From NCBI GenBank assembly GCA_039707465.1, contig CM077644.1:140042962-140106961 (forward strand): a DNA stretch of 64,000 nucleotides, read 5' to 3'. The notes beneath the pieces were generated by a model. That model was not told the DNA's origin, made no database searches, and saw nothing but the letters and a program-made list of their open reading frames with translations. Position 1 is the first letter of the stretch. Every line of letters starts with the position of its first letter. This document shows positions 34,431 through 46,409 of the stretch, piece by piece. The stretch is from Rhabdophis nuchalis (Eukaryota > Chordata > Lepidosauria > Squamata > Natricidae). The translations under genes were made by a program, and so were the position numbers.

Positions 34431-34675
34431 ATATGTACCAGTTGTTTCCGACTCTAGGGGTCGGTGCTAGAGATTCGAACCACAAAACTGTCAACCTTTC
34501 TGATTGACGAGCTCAGCATCTTAGCCACTGAGCCACCGTGTCCCCCTTCCTTTTTAATAAAAGGCTTTAAATGTATGTTTAGACAGGGCCATTCTTTGAA
34601 TAGTTGAATAGTTCTTGGAATCACATCCCTTGTTTAACTTTGGTTTTATGCTTTATTGTAAAGCATAGCGAAGAG

Positions 34676-34880
34676 AGGTAGTTTGTTGTAGTGGTTAAGG
34701 CGTTAGGCTAGAAACTGGGAGACTGTGACTTTTAGTCCCACTTTAGGCACAAAGCCAGTTGGGTAACCTTGAGCCAGTCACTTTCTCTCAGCTTGAGGAA
34801 GGCGACAATGGCAAACCAATTCTGAAAAAAAAAAAAAAACCTTGCCGAGAAAACTTGTCAAGGCAATCTTGAAGAACCAG
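34676..34880 (+). mobile_element. tRNA-derived SINE
   Basis: TTTGTTGTAGTGGTTAAGGC head, GAGCCAGTCACTTTCTCTCA and CCGAGAAAACTTGTCAAGG body, interrupted by a 15-base A run (34826-34840). Confidence 0.65.
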
Positions 34881-35220
34881 ACATAATTGAATCAAAGAAA
34901 AGGGATATTTTACTGCATGCATAAAGAAACATTCAACTAAAGTAGTGCAATTACTAGATTGGCACACAATTACGCTTACAATCCACAAGAGAACAAGAAA
35001 TAGGTCCTTTTCATCTTGCCATTCCTTTTCATCTTGTTCTTCCAGAGCTATTTGGAAGTATTCCTGAATTAAGGCCCCTTGTATGATAGTATTGGTTTAT
35101 TTATTGTGAACTTTGAAGTTGTATTATTCTAGTCATGCTGACAGGGAATTCTTCGCCCTGCAGTCTCAGTACAATTAGAAGGTGCCAATTTTGGAAGATT
35201 AGTCTGCTTTGGAACACTTC

Positions 35221-35620
35221 ATTTATTTATTTGTTTGTTTTTAATTAATTAATATTCCACCTTTATTATTTTTATAAATAATTCAAGTTGGTGAATGGCC
35301 CCAATATTTTTTTCTCCTCCTATTTTTCCCACAGCAACCCTCTCAGGTGGGTTGGGCTAAGACAGGGGTCTGCAAAGTCGGCTCTTTTAAGACTGGTGGA
35401 CTTCAACTCCCAGAATTCCCCAGCCAGCTATGCTGGCTAGGGAACTCTGGGAGTTGAAGTCCACCAGTCTTAAAAGAGCCGACTTTGCAGACCCCTGGGC
35501 TAAGAGAGTGATTTAGGCATGAAAGCCACCCACTGGCTCTCATGCCTAAAGTGGGACTGGAACTCACAGACCTTTGGATTCCAGCCTGGTCCCCTAATCA
35601 CTAGACCAAAATGGTCTATT
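35221..35620 (-). mobile_element. SINE (ACA-type), interrupted by a palindromic MITE
   Basis: Minus strand reads TGGTCTAGTGATTAGGGGAC (box A) and GTGAGTTCCAGTCCCAC (box B-like), with a body giving GCCAGTGGGTGGCTTTCATG and TAGCCCAACCCACCTGAGAG, and an AT-rich 3' end near 35221. The MITE at 35363-35497 sits in the body. Confidence 0.65.
35363..35497. mobile_element. Palindromic hAT-type MITE, 135 bp, near-perfect hairpin
   Basis: Arms of about 66 nt (CAGGGGTCTGCAAAGTCGGC...) pair with only two evident mismatches around a tiny loop. Perfect 8-bp target duplication GGCTAAGA (35355-35362, 35498-35505). Confidence 0.95.
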
Positions 35621-36459
35621 TTTCTGAACACTGAAATATATACATGAACAATGGTGGTTTCCCTTGCTCTGTTTCCTTGCCCCTTAGGGGCAAGAATTCC
35701 CAGCTAGCATGACTAGAGTAATATAACTCTATAAGTCTATAATGAGCCAATACTACCATATAAAGGGTATTGATTTACATTAATATTACTTTTCCTTTAT
35801 TGCTATAATAATTTCTATTTCTTTTATTTCTCTTCTTCCCTCACCTGGACTATGGCTATCTCCCTACTCCAATTTGTCTCTAATCAGTACTCACAGCGAT
35901 GCCCACAGATTTGGACTTCCTCTGGCAGCACCACTAAATTTTAGTGGTACAATTTTGAAAAGTCATGGTATAGGTTCTCTGACATTTAGGGATGGGAAAT
36001 TCATTAAAAGCGTACTGTAAGCCATAGATAAGGTTTGAGTTAAGGAAGAAAATAAAAAGACAACCCAAATATGTGAGTCTGTTCCCAGACTATACAACTC
36101 ATTGTGACTTCTACCCCTCCCCTCCTCCCCAACTGTAAGCCTTGCTCCCATTCCTCTAAGGGTGTCCATTCCCTGCACCAGCAATTCTAACTCCACAGTT
36201 GTACAGAAACAGAAGAGTGCTATTCATTCCACGATGGAGATAGAAAGGATTCCACTTGAAGCCTATCTCAAGTCCTTAAGAACAGACACACACCCTCCCC
36301 CAAATCGCATCTGCAAAGCATCCTGCTGGGTTGTTTATTGACTAAAATTCTGCTGAAATACTAGGGTGCAACTTGTCCCATCATAGAATAACGTGCAGAC
36401 CTTTGCTGGGGGTTTATCATTCCTAATTCAAAAAAATGCAATTAGCAATGGAAACTGAC

Positions 36460-36507
36460 CTTGAGTGTGGCTGGAAGTGAACATCTTTGCTCATCCAAAC
36501 GACTTCT
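36460..36507 (-). CDS. RAP1GAP: RAP1GAP coding exon 4 (GoLoco motif, second half)
   Basis: A 48-nt exon encoding RSRLDEQRCSLPATLK between a pyrimidine-rich acceptor ending CTAG and donor GTCAGT. DEQR carries the conserved GoLoco Arg known to reach into the G-alpha nucleotide pocket. Phase 0 on both sides. The recalled mammalian sequence has GSRMDEQRCSFPPPLK here, so the Pro-rich end is partly replaced (LPATLK). The exact 5' border could shift by a few bases; the TAG acceptor was chosen because it keeps the frame. Confidence 0.92.
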
Positions 36508-36892
36508 CTAGACAGACAGATAGGGAGACAACGAAGGAATCAATTAATCTCTGCTTTATTTTTCCCTCTGTCTTAGAGAGGGAAGGCCGCTGAAAGTCCA
36601 TTTGGCCTTCAAATAACATGGTGGGGACAATACAAAAATTCTGGGGCAAGGATAACAACTAAGCATAATTTAATTTACATACAGTTAATATAATGATTTC
36701 CCACAATTTAATACTTCTCCCATTCTATCATATTAAATATTATAGTTTGGTGGCAACTTTTGGAGGGGCGCTAGAAGCTGTAGCTGACAGCAGCAAGCCA
36801 CTGCTCTTTTCGAGACCAAGAGCCTCATTACCAAACTATTTTACATTTCAGGAGCAAAGAGTAAGATTCTCAAAGTTCATTAGAGGCAACAT

Positions 36893-39800
36893 ATTTATTT
36901 TATTTATTTTTATTTTATTTTATTTTATTAAATTTATACCCCGCCCTTCTCCAAACGGACCCAGGGCGGCGCACAGGGATGTTAAAACACATATAAAACA
37001 TATAAAATTTTAAAAAACTTATTTTAATAGACCCTGCGCTAAAAACCGAATTTAAAAAACCCAAATTTAAAACTATCTAAGAGTCAGTAATGGGGGTTAT
37101 GCTAGGCCGGCTAGATGGAATAGGTGTGTCTTCAGACACTTGCGGAAGAGCGGAGGTCAGAGATGGTGCGGAGTTCAGGGGGTAGGTCGTTCCAAAGGGA
37201 AGGGCCCGCCACAGAGAAGGCTCTTCCCCTGGGTGTCGCCAGTCGGCATTGTCCAGCCGACGGCACCCTGAGGAGGCCCTCTCTGTGGGAGCGTATCGGT
37301 CTGAGGGATGTATGGGGCAGGAGGCGGTCTCGCATATAACTAGGCCCCGAGCCATGGAGCGCTTTAAAGATGATCGTTAAAACCTTGAAGCGCACCCGAA
37401 AGACCACAGGGAGCCAGTGCAGCTCGCGCAGGATAGGTGTTATGTGGGAGTGTCTAGGCGCTCCCGTAATCACCCGCGCGGCTGCGTTCTGGACTAGCTG
37501 CAGCTTTCGGGTGCACCTCAAGGGGAGCCCCATGTAGAGAGCATTACAGTAGTCAAGTCGAGAGGTGACGAGTGCTTGAGTGACTGTGCGTAAGGCACCC
37601 CGGTCCAGTAAGGGGCGCAATTGGCGCATCAGGCGTACCTGATGGAATGCCCCCCTGGCCACGGCTGCCACATGATCTTCCATAGACAGCCGGGAATCCA
37701 GGAGGACACCCAAATTGCGCGCCCTCTCCACGGGGGCCGGTGTTTCGCCCCCAATGGCCAGAGTTGGAATAATCTGGCTGAACCGGGCGCCGGAAGCCAC
37801 AGCCACTCAGTCTTGGACGGGTTGAGCTTGAGTTTGTTACCACCCATCCAGATCCGTACGGCCTCCAAACACCGGGACATAACCTCGACGGCATCGTTGG
37901 GGTGGTCTGGGGTGGATATGTACAACTGAGTATCATCAGCGTACAGATGATATCCCACCCCAAAACCACGGATGATCTCACCCAGCGGCTTCATATATGT
38001 GTTGAACAGTAAGGGCGAGAGGACCGACCCCTGAGGAACCCCACATATGAGGGACCTCGAGGCCGACCTCTGCCCCCCTGCCAACACATATTGCGACCGA
38101 CCAGAGAGGTAGGATGAGAACCACCGCAGAACGGTGCCTCCCAGCCCCAACCTCCCCAGTCGGTGCAATAGGATACCATGGTCGATGGTATCAAAAGCCG
38201 CTGAGAGGTCTAATAGGACTAGGATAGAGGAATATCCTCTATCCCGCGCCCTCCAGAGATCATCAACCAACGCGACCAATGCCGTCTCGGTGCTGTGCCC
38301 GGGTCGGAAGCCGGACTGGCGCGGGTCTAGATAATCAACTTCCTCCAAGTGTCGCGGAAACTGTTGAGCCACCACACTCTCAACAACCTTCACTAAAAAG
38401 TGGAGGTTGGAGACGGGACGATAGTTCTCTAATAATGCTGGATCCAGGGACGGCTTCTTGAGGAGGGGCCTCACCACCGCCTCTTTCAGGACGGCAGGCA
38501 AGGACCCCTCACTCAAAGATGCGTTGACAATGCCCTGGAGCCAGCCTCGTGTCGTCTCCCAGGATGCCAGTACAAGCCAGGAGGGACACGGGTCCAATAA
38601 ACATGTGGTAGCCCTAAGTCTCTTTGACAACTTGTCCATATCCTCGGTGGTAACAAAATCAAACTCCTCCCAGGATGGTGTCACAAGAACAGCCTCGGCC
38701 TGCTCGACTGGACCACTGTCGATGGAGGGTAGCTCGTTCCGAATCCGAGTGATTTTCTCCTGCAGATAAATCCCAAATTCCTCTGCTCGACCCTGTAAAG
38801 GGGCTTCCCGCGGCCTCTGTTGAAGGAGGGAGCGGGTCACCCCAAACAGGGCGGCAGGGCGGTTATCTGTGGATGCAATAAGAGTGGCACAATACTCACG
38901 TTTGGCCACTCTTATCGCCACTAAGTAAGTCCTAATATGGTCTCTCACTAGTGTTCGGTCGGCTTCGGAATGAGAAGATCTCCATCTGCTCTCTAGGCGT
39001 CTCTTGTGGCGCTTCATCTCCCTAAGCCCCTCGGTAAACCAAGGAGCCCAGGTGGTTCGTCGCCGCAAGAGAGGCCGCAAGGGCGCAACTCGGTCCAAGG
39101 CCCCCGTGGCCGCACTTAACCATGCAGCCACTAGGTCCTCAGTCGAGTCGCGGGGCAAGTCCACAGGAATTGGCCCAAGCTCCCTCTGGAACCTTATCGG
39201 GTCCATCAGGAGCCTGGGGCGGAACCATATAGGAATGTCCGGTTCCGCCTCCCCGCAGTGAGGTGCAGCGATCGGAAAGTCGAGCCGAAGGAGAGCGTGA
39301 TCTGTCCATGACAGGGGTGTGATGACTAAATCCCCTATTCCCAGATCACTACTCCACTGTCCCGAGACGAAGATGAGATCCAGGGTGTGTCCGCCCTCGT
39401 GAGTAGGGCCTAAAACTACCTGGGTCAGGTCCATGGCTGTCATGGAAGCCATGAACTCCCGAGCTGCACCAGAGGTGTCGCCTGCCGACGGCAGGTTAAA
39501 GTCCCCCATGACTAAAAGTCTGGGGGTCTCAACCGCCGCCTCGGCTATCACCTCTAGGAGCTCGGGCAGGGCTGTTGTTGCATAGCGAGGAGCCAGGTAT
39601 ACAACTAACACGCCCAACTGCCTCCCTAGGCCCCACTTCACAAGGAGGGACTCGCACCCGGTCGTCTGAGGGATCGTGGTCTCCTTTGGCTCAAGACCTT
39701 CCCTAACCATAATCGCCACCCCCCCACCCCTCCCTAGGGCCCTAGGCTGATGAAAGGCTCGGTATCCTGGTGGGCACATTTCTACGAGGGGATGTCCTCC

Positions 39801-40240
39801 CTCGTGGCCCAACCAGGTTTCCGTAATGCCTACCAGGTCCGGGTCCCCCTCTGACACAAGGTCATGGATGAGGGGGGCTTTTTGTACCACGGACCTGGCG
39901 TTGCATAGCATCAGCCTAGGGCCCCGGGTCTGTGGTTCTTGCCCACCTAGTCTGCGATGGGGACAGGGGGAGTTGGAGCGCGTGACCACCCGTAACCAGC
40001 GGCCCCGGTCCTCCAACTGGTGATGTCCATCCCCCTTCCCACCGCCCCTGCCCCTCCCCAAGACCGTATTGATGGAAAATACCCCAGTGGAAACGACCCC
40101 CCCTCCCCCCTCCTCCGTTACTCTACTTCCGCTTCCTGCCGGCCCTTTTTGGCATACCCCCACCTGACTCTCCCTCCCCCCCTCCCTGGAACCCCCTAAA
40201 AGTCGAATAAAATGTTTAAATAAAAACCCCCTTAGTTTAG
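36893..40240 (-). mobile_element. L2 LINE copy C (long, nearly complete ORF2)
   Basis: ORF2 is open from 40163 to about 37790 and continues in another frame to 37132, so one single-base deletion near 37790 and a second near 37150 break it. Endonuclease boxes (CNARSVVQK, GITETWLGHEG, GDFNLPSAGD, WTDHALLRLDF) and RT boxes ([41 protein letters not shown]) are intact. 3' tail of TTTATTTTATTTT units at 36893-36938. Homology to copy D ends near 40240, so the 5' UTR is missing. Confidence 0.93.
37629..40163 (-). pseudogene. L2 ORF2 (endonuclease-RT) of copy C, frameshifted
   Basis: 844 open residues cover the apurinic-like endonuclease (about residues 80-320), linker and reverse transcriptase up to TEWLW, after which the frame is wrong. 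The enzyme family nicks target DNA and primes reverse transcription of its own RNA from the nick. Without the last 220 residues in frame, activity is not expected. Confidence 0.9.
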
Positions 40241-40839
40241 GGAATATGCTTTTGTTATGCTGCTATGTTTAATCATTCACTCTAGAATAACAACCTCTTT
40301 TCAAAACAGGAGACTTTTGTCATGCAAACATACGTACATGTATTTCCTTATAGGTAACAGTCAGATTACAGAACAAACATGATATTCAGAAATGCTAAGA
40401 CATTTGAAAAAAATATTATTGGCCTAAAATCCTGGGAAGAAGCGACAGAAGGGATCAGCTTTGATAAAGCAGGAGAGATTTTTTTTTTATTAACAAAACT
40501 ATTTGTATATTGTTTCTTGCTCAGCCAAGTGAGGGAATCCATCCATCCCCAAACCTAATCACTACTGCCTGTAATGCAACTCTCCAAAGGTTATTTCCCC
40601 CTCACTGGTGGCTTCAGTTTAAACCATGTAGGCACTCATCAGAATAGTAATTCAGTGAAACTAACCGCCCCCATCCACTTTCTTCTGAGAGCTTCAAATG
40701 GAAAAATAAATTTCATTCATCAAATTACCAAATGTTTACTCTAGGTAACACATCCACAGTGTGTTAGGCTCAAACTATATGTTACACAATCTGCCCTGGA
40801 AAGTAAGTTGGCTTTTTTTATAATTCACTAGCTGTTCCT

Positions 40840-41450
40840 GGCCACACGTTGCTGTGGCCCAGTCTGTGTGTAGATCTACTCCTGCACACACAAACACATA
40901 CACACAACCACCATATAACCCCCAACCTACCTACCTACTGTATTTCTCCCTCTCTCCCTGTACCTACCTACCTACCGTATTTCTCCCTCTCTCTATCCCT
41001 CTACCTACCTACCTACTGTATTTCTCTCTCTATCCTCTACCTACCTACCTACTACATTTCTCCCTCCTTCTCTCTATCCCTTTAGCTGCCTACTTACCTA
41101 CTGTATTTCTCCCTCCCTCTCTCTATCCCTATAGCTGCCTACCTACCTACCTACTGTATTTCTCCTTGAATCTTATGGACAGAGTATTTTATGTCATAAA
41201 GGATGACATAATACCTGTGGCCCATTGCTCTCTCTGTATCCATCTACTTACCTTTTTTACAATTTTTTACATTTCCATTGTGTGTACCTGGCACAGGTGT
41301 GACATCTACACAATCTATATATATATCATTGGTGCCATACTTGAAAGGAACATTGTGTGAAAATTTGGAAGCGATAGGTGCAGTAGTTTAGGAGATTAGC
41401 GGTTTTGAACAAACTCTTGTTACATTTTTATTTATATAGATTCCATGAAT
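40840..41450. repeat. Dispersed repeat with (CTAC)n/(CCCT)n-rich interior
   Basis: Edges ACTAGCTGTTCCTGGCCACACGTTGCTGTGG and TTTTTATTTATATAGATTCC look like a dispersed element; between 40920 and 41165 five degenerate blocks of CCTACCTACCTACTGTATTTCTCCCTC are tandemly repeated. The element family was not identified. Confidence 0.55.
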
Positions 41451-42033
41451 CTCAATTGAGTTGAGTGTTTTCAGTTTAAATTCCAATACACAAGAAAATG
41501 TGAACACAGATGTGCAAGGGAAGCGACTCAAAAAGCATTTCACCACAATGTATTTCCCTCATGTAGGTATCCCTGGAGTCAGATAATTACCAGGCCCAAA
41601 TGAAAACAGAGATGTAGCCCACAGGCAGAGGAAGAGAACTGAGGTATCACTAAGGGAAAGCACAGCTCTTGGAGCTACAGTACATGACTTCTAGAAGTAC
41701 AGCAGAAAGAAAGCATCCATTTCTAACAAACAGACAGCGGAGAGATAACAACATTTTTGTAAATTGCAAGGAGAATCTCACAGGAGGCAGATGAACCAAT
41801 AGAAAGATCATGGCAGGAACAGGCAGGGTGAAATTGAAGGGCTTCAAAGTAAGATGAGTCACCAGAAGCCAGCTGTGTGGAGAGGGTTAACAGCTTACAC
41901 AGCTATAGACAGGGCAGAGACCTTTGAGGTAATTATTGCGTTTGGGTAATGTTCAGGTGGCATGACAATTCCATAGCAGAAGCAGCTTGTTATCAGAGGT
42001 TCAAAATTCGATCATGAAACAAGAAAAACATAC

Positions 42034-42069
42034 CTGCATTTTTTCAATCATTTCAAATAAGTCGACTAC
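42034..42069 (-). CDS. RAP1GAP: RAP1GAP coding exon 3 (GoLoco motif, first half)
   Basis: A 36-nt exon encoding VVDLFEMIEKMQ, acceptor ACAG and donor GTATGT, phase 0 at both ends. LFEMIEKMQ is the helical half of the GoLoco (G-protein regulatory) motif that docks on GDP-bound Gi/o alpha subunits and recruits Rap1GAP to membranes. The same residues occur in family members, making this one of the safest exon calls despite its size. It is too short to be found by ORF length alone. Confidence 0.92.
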
Positions 42070-42937
42070 CTGTATGGAATCACATAAAATAAGAAATCAA
42101 TTTGCAGACCCCACATTTTAGGTCATTATTACTGTTTCATTAGATCATGTCTTCAATACTGCACAGTGTTGGTTTTTTTAATGAAAATACAAAATACAGA
42201 ATGCTCCTGATAGTTGCTGTCTCAGAAGAGAAAAAACATATTGTATAAGCTCTAATTATCTAGAAACCAGGCCACTTTGGAAAAGTGTCATGTCTTACAC
42301 CTTTTAGTTAGCTGCTCATTACTATTGTATTCCTTACTCAGATATTCCTTTTTGTCTGAAAAGAACCAAATATTTTGCCATTTAAAGGACAACCTTTAAA
42401 TTCTAAACCTTTAAAAAAAACATACCGTAATTAGAAGAGACCCTGGAAAGTCCAAGTACCTGCTAAAAGCAGGACAGCACTATAGCACTCCTAACATATT
42501 TTATCTATCAATCATCTCTCTCTCTGTCTTTCTCTCTCACTTGTCTAATTTAGATACCATCCATCTCACTCTGAGTAACTTCAGGACCAGGTGGTTTATA
42601 TAAGGCTACATAAGGCTACCCAGCTCTGCTTAAATACTTTAAGGGGCATCAACTATCCTATTTAAGTCTGTTACCATTAAAAGTTAATCTAGATTTTAGA
42701 CAAAAAGTTACCTCTGGTTGAATCCATATCTTTCTCACTGAGACAAAAGAAATTAATCTGCTGCATATTCAACATGAAAACCTTTCAAACTGTCAGATAC
42801 ATCTGACATATCTCTTGTCAATATTCTTCCTGGCTTCCATCTCTTAAATGATTGGTCCTAAATTGAAGACTACACATAATTCTTTCATGAGAGAAACCTG
42901 AATGGAACCTTCTCTTTTGTTCATTAAACACCTAGAT

Positions 42938-43071
42938 CAGTGTTTCTCAACCTTGTCAACTTGAAGATGTCTGGACTTCAACTCCCAGAATTCCCCAGAC
43001 AGCTTGCTGGCTGGGGAATTCTGGGAGTTGAAGTCCAGACATCTTCAAGTTGACAAGGTTGAGAAACACTG
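42938..43071. mobile_element. Palindromic hAT-type MITE, 134 bp, near-perfect hairpin
   Basis: Ends CAGTGTTTCTCAACCTTGTC and its inverted copy; perfect target duplication ACCTAGAT (42930-42937, 43072-43079). Arms of about 60 nt pair almost completely. Confidence 0.95.
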
Positions 43072-43285
43072 ACCTAGATGATAGTTTTTCATAGACAAAA
43101 TACAGGAACTATTACTGACTTAGGAGTATATATACCACTGCAAAGAAGGAAAGAGGAAGAACTATAAGCAGTTAGGTAAAAAAAATGCAGAAAAGAATTA
43201 TATTATTGACAGCATCAAATTAAGATACCAAAGGTAGGTTTGTTACCTGAACACCTCAAAATGACCTAAGGAGACAAGAGTTTAC

Positions 43286-43304
43286 GGGGGGGGGGGGGGG
43301 GGGG
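43286..43304. repeat. Homopolymer (G)19
   Basis: 19 consecutive G on the plus strand (C on the RAP1GAP sense strand), within an intron. Confidence 0.9.
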
Positions 43305-43655
43305 ACAGCATGCTCCAAACTTTCCTCAAATCCCTAGGTATACCAATTCCAGTTCCAATCTTTCATACTTGGGTGCCAAGAACTGACAGCTGAAAAGGCT
43401 CAGAATCGCCCAACTATGCTAACCCAGTTCCTGTCCCTGAGGAGGCTGAAACTAATGGCATTCAGTCTAGAAGATCCTCAGACAGCCAGAAAACTGTCTC
43501 GGTGACCTCAGACTAGCTTCTCTCTCAAGCTAAGTTATGTCCTAAAAGGGTAACAATGATTATCTGAAGCTCCTAAAGCAAAGGCAAGACATAACTGGTT
43601 GAGTTAAGCACATCTGCATTATTAGAGGCAGGCAGAAAGCAAGGGCACTCCTTAC

Positions 43656-43749
43656 CTTATTCTGAACACCTAGATTAAGGGCAGCCTGAGGGTCCTGGAT
43701 AGGTGAGTCTAAGATGTCACTGATGCAGTGTTCTGCTTCATCAGATCTC
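43656..43749 (-). CDS. RAP1GAP: RAP1GAP coding exon 2 (divergent N-terminal linker)
   Basis: Acceptor CAG, one base completing a split codon, then 31 codons starting RSDEAEH and ending LNLGVQNK before donor GTAAGG. The RSD start and a hydrophobic LNL segment match the position of the recalled mammalian linker upstream of the GoLoco motif; the rest is dissimilar. Its phase joins directly to exon 1 (GG+G = Gly) and to exon 3 (phase 0). A short mammalian-type exon (about 12 codons, ...RRSVW) expected between exons 1 and 2 was not found; it may be absent, diverged or missed. The assignment rests on phase, splice sites and position more than on sequence identity. Confidence 0.75.
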
Positions 43750-45689
43750 CTGTATGAAAAGGAGGCAATGCCAGTTAGCATAATAAAAACAAACAACAGC
43801 TGCAGACCTGTCAATTTCCCAGATGCTGACACTATTTTTCATAAGCTTAGGAACTGGCCTGATTGTAGTTCAGACAATGCCCAGACTGTATTTTTATAAA
43901 GTCCATTCAGAGAAATATACATAATTCTTTTCAAGGAAAGATCATAAGTATTAATGGGCAGGGAGCGAAGGTTTTTTAAAATGATATCTAGCCAAAGCAA
44001 AGCACTAAAATAAAGAAACCCTAGATAAATTCCCCTAGTCATCACAGGCATACATTTATTAATGTGTCTCACATGCATTCAACAATGAATATGGTTTCAG
44101 AGACAAAAACCATTTGCAATTAAACGCCAGTCAGTGAACTAGTGAAACAGGAGCATGTTTAAAAACCAAGAACAGAGCTTGTGCAGGCTATACATGCAAT
44201 CACAAATCATCCTTGCCAATCTATTGTTGCATTCCTGGTTGCATTCTGGTTTATTTATTATTTATTAGACGCAAATCACCTTTCATTCAAGAGCTTAAGC
44301 AGTGTATGCAGTATATGCTACTTCTTCCCATTAGAAGATTCGTTAGGCTGAGAGAGAATTACTGGCCCCCAAGCCACACAGGAAGTTTCTATGGCTGAGG
44401 ATGGATTTGGATTTAAGTCTCCCTAATGCCATTGTTACCCCTTAAGCACTATCTCTCCCTCCCATTATTGGACTCACGTAAAGGTATCCCTGCAGGTTTA
44501 ACCCCACCAGTTGTGACCAATTTAAGGGGGCTATGCTCATCTCCATTCCTTAAGCCAGAAGTCTGGAGTCTATCTTAAGCCAGTGATGCCTGGAGATGTT
44601 TCCATGGTCTTCTGGCCAGTATGTCATCACCCCTGACTGATACCTTTTATATATTATCCAGTCTGCCACTTCAGCTTTCTATTACAGCTGTCTTTTCCCT
44701 TTTTTGCAAAGCAATTTTTTGTGAGACTTTAATAGTGCCACTGAATGAGAAATTGTTGAACTCACATATATCAAAAGGTTTCAGCCAATCTCAGAAGGTT
44801 TCAACAAGCACAAGGGGTTTTAATACGCTACAATAATTAACTGATAAGATAATCTGCTGCACATATAACCTGTGCCTGCATAAGCCCCTTTTTCTTCCCC
44901 CCACCTCACCTCCATTTAAATCCTACATCAGTCTAGCCACATCTGGTGAAGTGAGCTGCAGCTCGTGAATGCTGATGCCTTTTAATAAAGTGTCAGAAAA
45001 GGTGCTGCCAGACGCCTCATTTTTCACATTCCATTTCAGATGCCCAGGACTCTGGCTTGCCACAGTGACAATTACTTCTCCATTTCTTCTCCACACAAGT
45101 ATTTGCATGCATGGGATGTACAAGAAGGTATAATTAGAAAGAGAAATCCCGAAGAATCATATTGGGACCATTCATAAATAGCAGAGGAGAAGGCTATGAA
45201 TAAAAATAGTATCCTCCTGGAATGATGCCCCAAAAGATGTGTCATGTGGAAGTTCTGCAAATAATAATTTGACCTGATTTAACTTTTTAACACAAAAAAT
45301 CCTAGTCTGGCTTCCTCTTTGGTATATGTGAAATATGTGTTTTCTACGCATACAAAACCACAATGCAACAGTATAGAAGTTCTTATACTACATGACAAAA
45401 TACTTGACAGAGTAGAACAAAAGACCATCTACTCCAATGTTCTGTAACCTAGCAGCTAACACGTAAATCCACAAAATTCAGAATTAGGACATAATAGCAA
45501 TAGCCTTCTTTCTTTGATTTATGTGTTAATTTATCTTGCTATCCTTAGCAACAGCGCCCTATCTTTGGTCTCCAACAGCTGGTATTTTAAGATAGGCTGT
45601 TTTTGATTCTAGACTAATTTACTAGATTAGTAGCCATTGAAAGTCCTGTCCGCCATGAAGTCGTCTTCTTTTACAACCATCCAATGGGT
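43750..45689. other. Intron 1, proximal part
   Basis: No exon, repeat family or RNA gene recognised; AT-rich single-copy-looking intron. The short exon expected here by comparison with mammals was searched for by eye and not seen. Confidence 0.6.
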
Positions 45690-45930
45690 GGAAACTAACC
45701 AAGGAGAGAAGCAACTTAGAACTAAGGAGAAATTTCCTAACAGTAAGAACAATTAACCTCTGGAACAGCTTGCCTCCAGCAGTTGTGAATGCCCCAACCC
45801 TGGAAGTCTTTAAAAAGATGTTAGACAGCCATTTGTCTGAAATGGTATAAGATTCCTGCCCATGCAGGGGGTTGGACTAGAAGACCTACAAGGTCCCTTC
45901 CAACTCTGCTATTGTATTGTATTATCTAAG
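45690..45930 (+). mobile_element. CR1 LINE 3' end
   Basis: GGTGGAAACTAACCAAGGAGAG...CTCTGGAACAGCTTGCCTCC...GGGGGTTGGACTAGAAGACC...CTTCCAACTCTGCTATTGTA, same family as 19745-20206, with a short (ATTGT)n tail. Confidence 0.85.
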
Positions 45931-46409
45931 ATTATAGCCCTCCTCATTACATCTTCCCTATTTGTTTCTGTATAATACTTTATTTCCTTGACTCTCCTTG
46001 CACAGGGCTCCTTGCGCTAGGAAAAAGGGAGGGAGAAAAATATATCTCTGTCACATTTTCTATCAATGCTGAACATTATTTTATATGCTTCTGCTGGATC
46101 TTTTCTTATATGACCTCAATCTAAGTTAAGAGACCCAAATGCTTTAATGTATGTTTTTGAAGTCAGGTAACAACATTTCCATAGTTTTTTTCTCTCCTAA
46201 TACTTGCCTACCTTTTGGTATTTATTTATTTTATTACATTTATATCCCGCCCTTCTCCGCAAAGGACCCAGGGCGGCGCACAGGAAATTTAAAAACATAC
46301 AAAAATAGAACATAAATAATTTAAAATATATATTAAATCCCAAACCTGTGCTAAAACCAATTATTAATTAAAACCCAATTTAAAACTTTTCTACAGTCCC
46401 CATGGGAGG

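Larger units (their letters stand above)
33975..34549 (-). mobile_element. tRNA-derived SINE, split by an hAT element, 12-bp target duplication
   Basis: Minus strand: GGCTCAGTGGCTAAGATGC (box A region) and GTGGTTCGAATCTCTAGC (box B) at 34440-34545, then the tail continues beyond the hAT insertion to 33975. The perfect 12-bp repeat CTTTTTAATAAA at 33963-33974 and 34550-34561 brackets the whole composite, showing that the two parts were one SINE insertion. Confidence 0.85.

Noticed and set aside
34440..34545. Functional tRNA gene on the minus strand
   Set aside because: Box A and B are present, but the sequence continues into a SINE tail with a 12-bp target duplication.
40854..41360. 168-aa frame of repeated YLPTVFLPLS-type units
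   Set aside because: Translation of (CTAC)n/(CCCT)n-rich tandem repeat.
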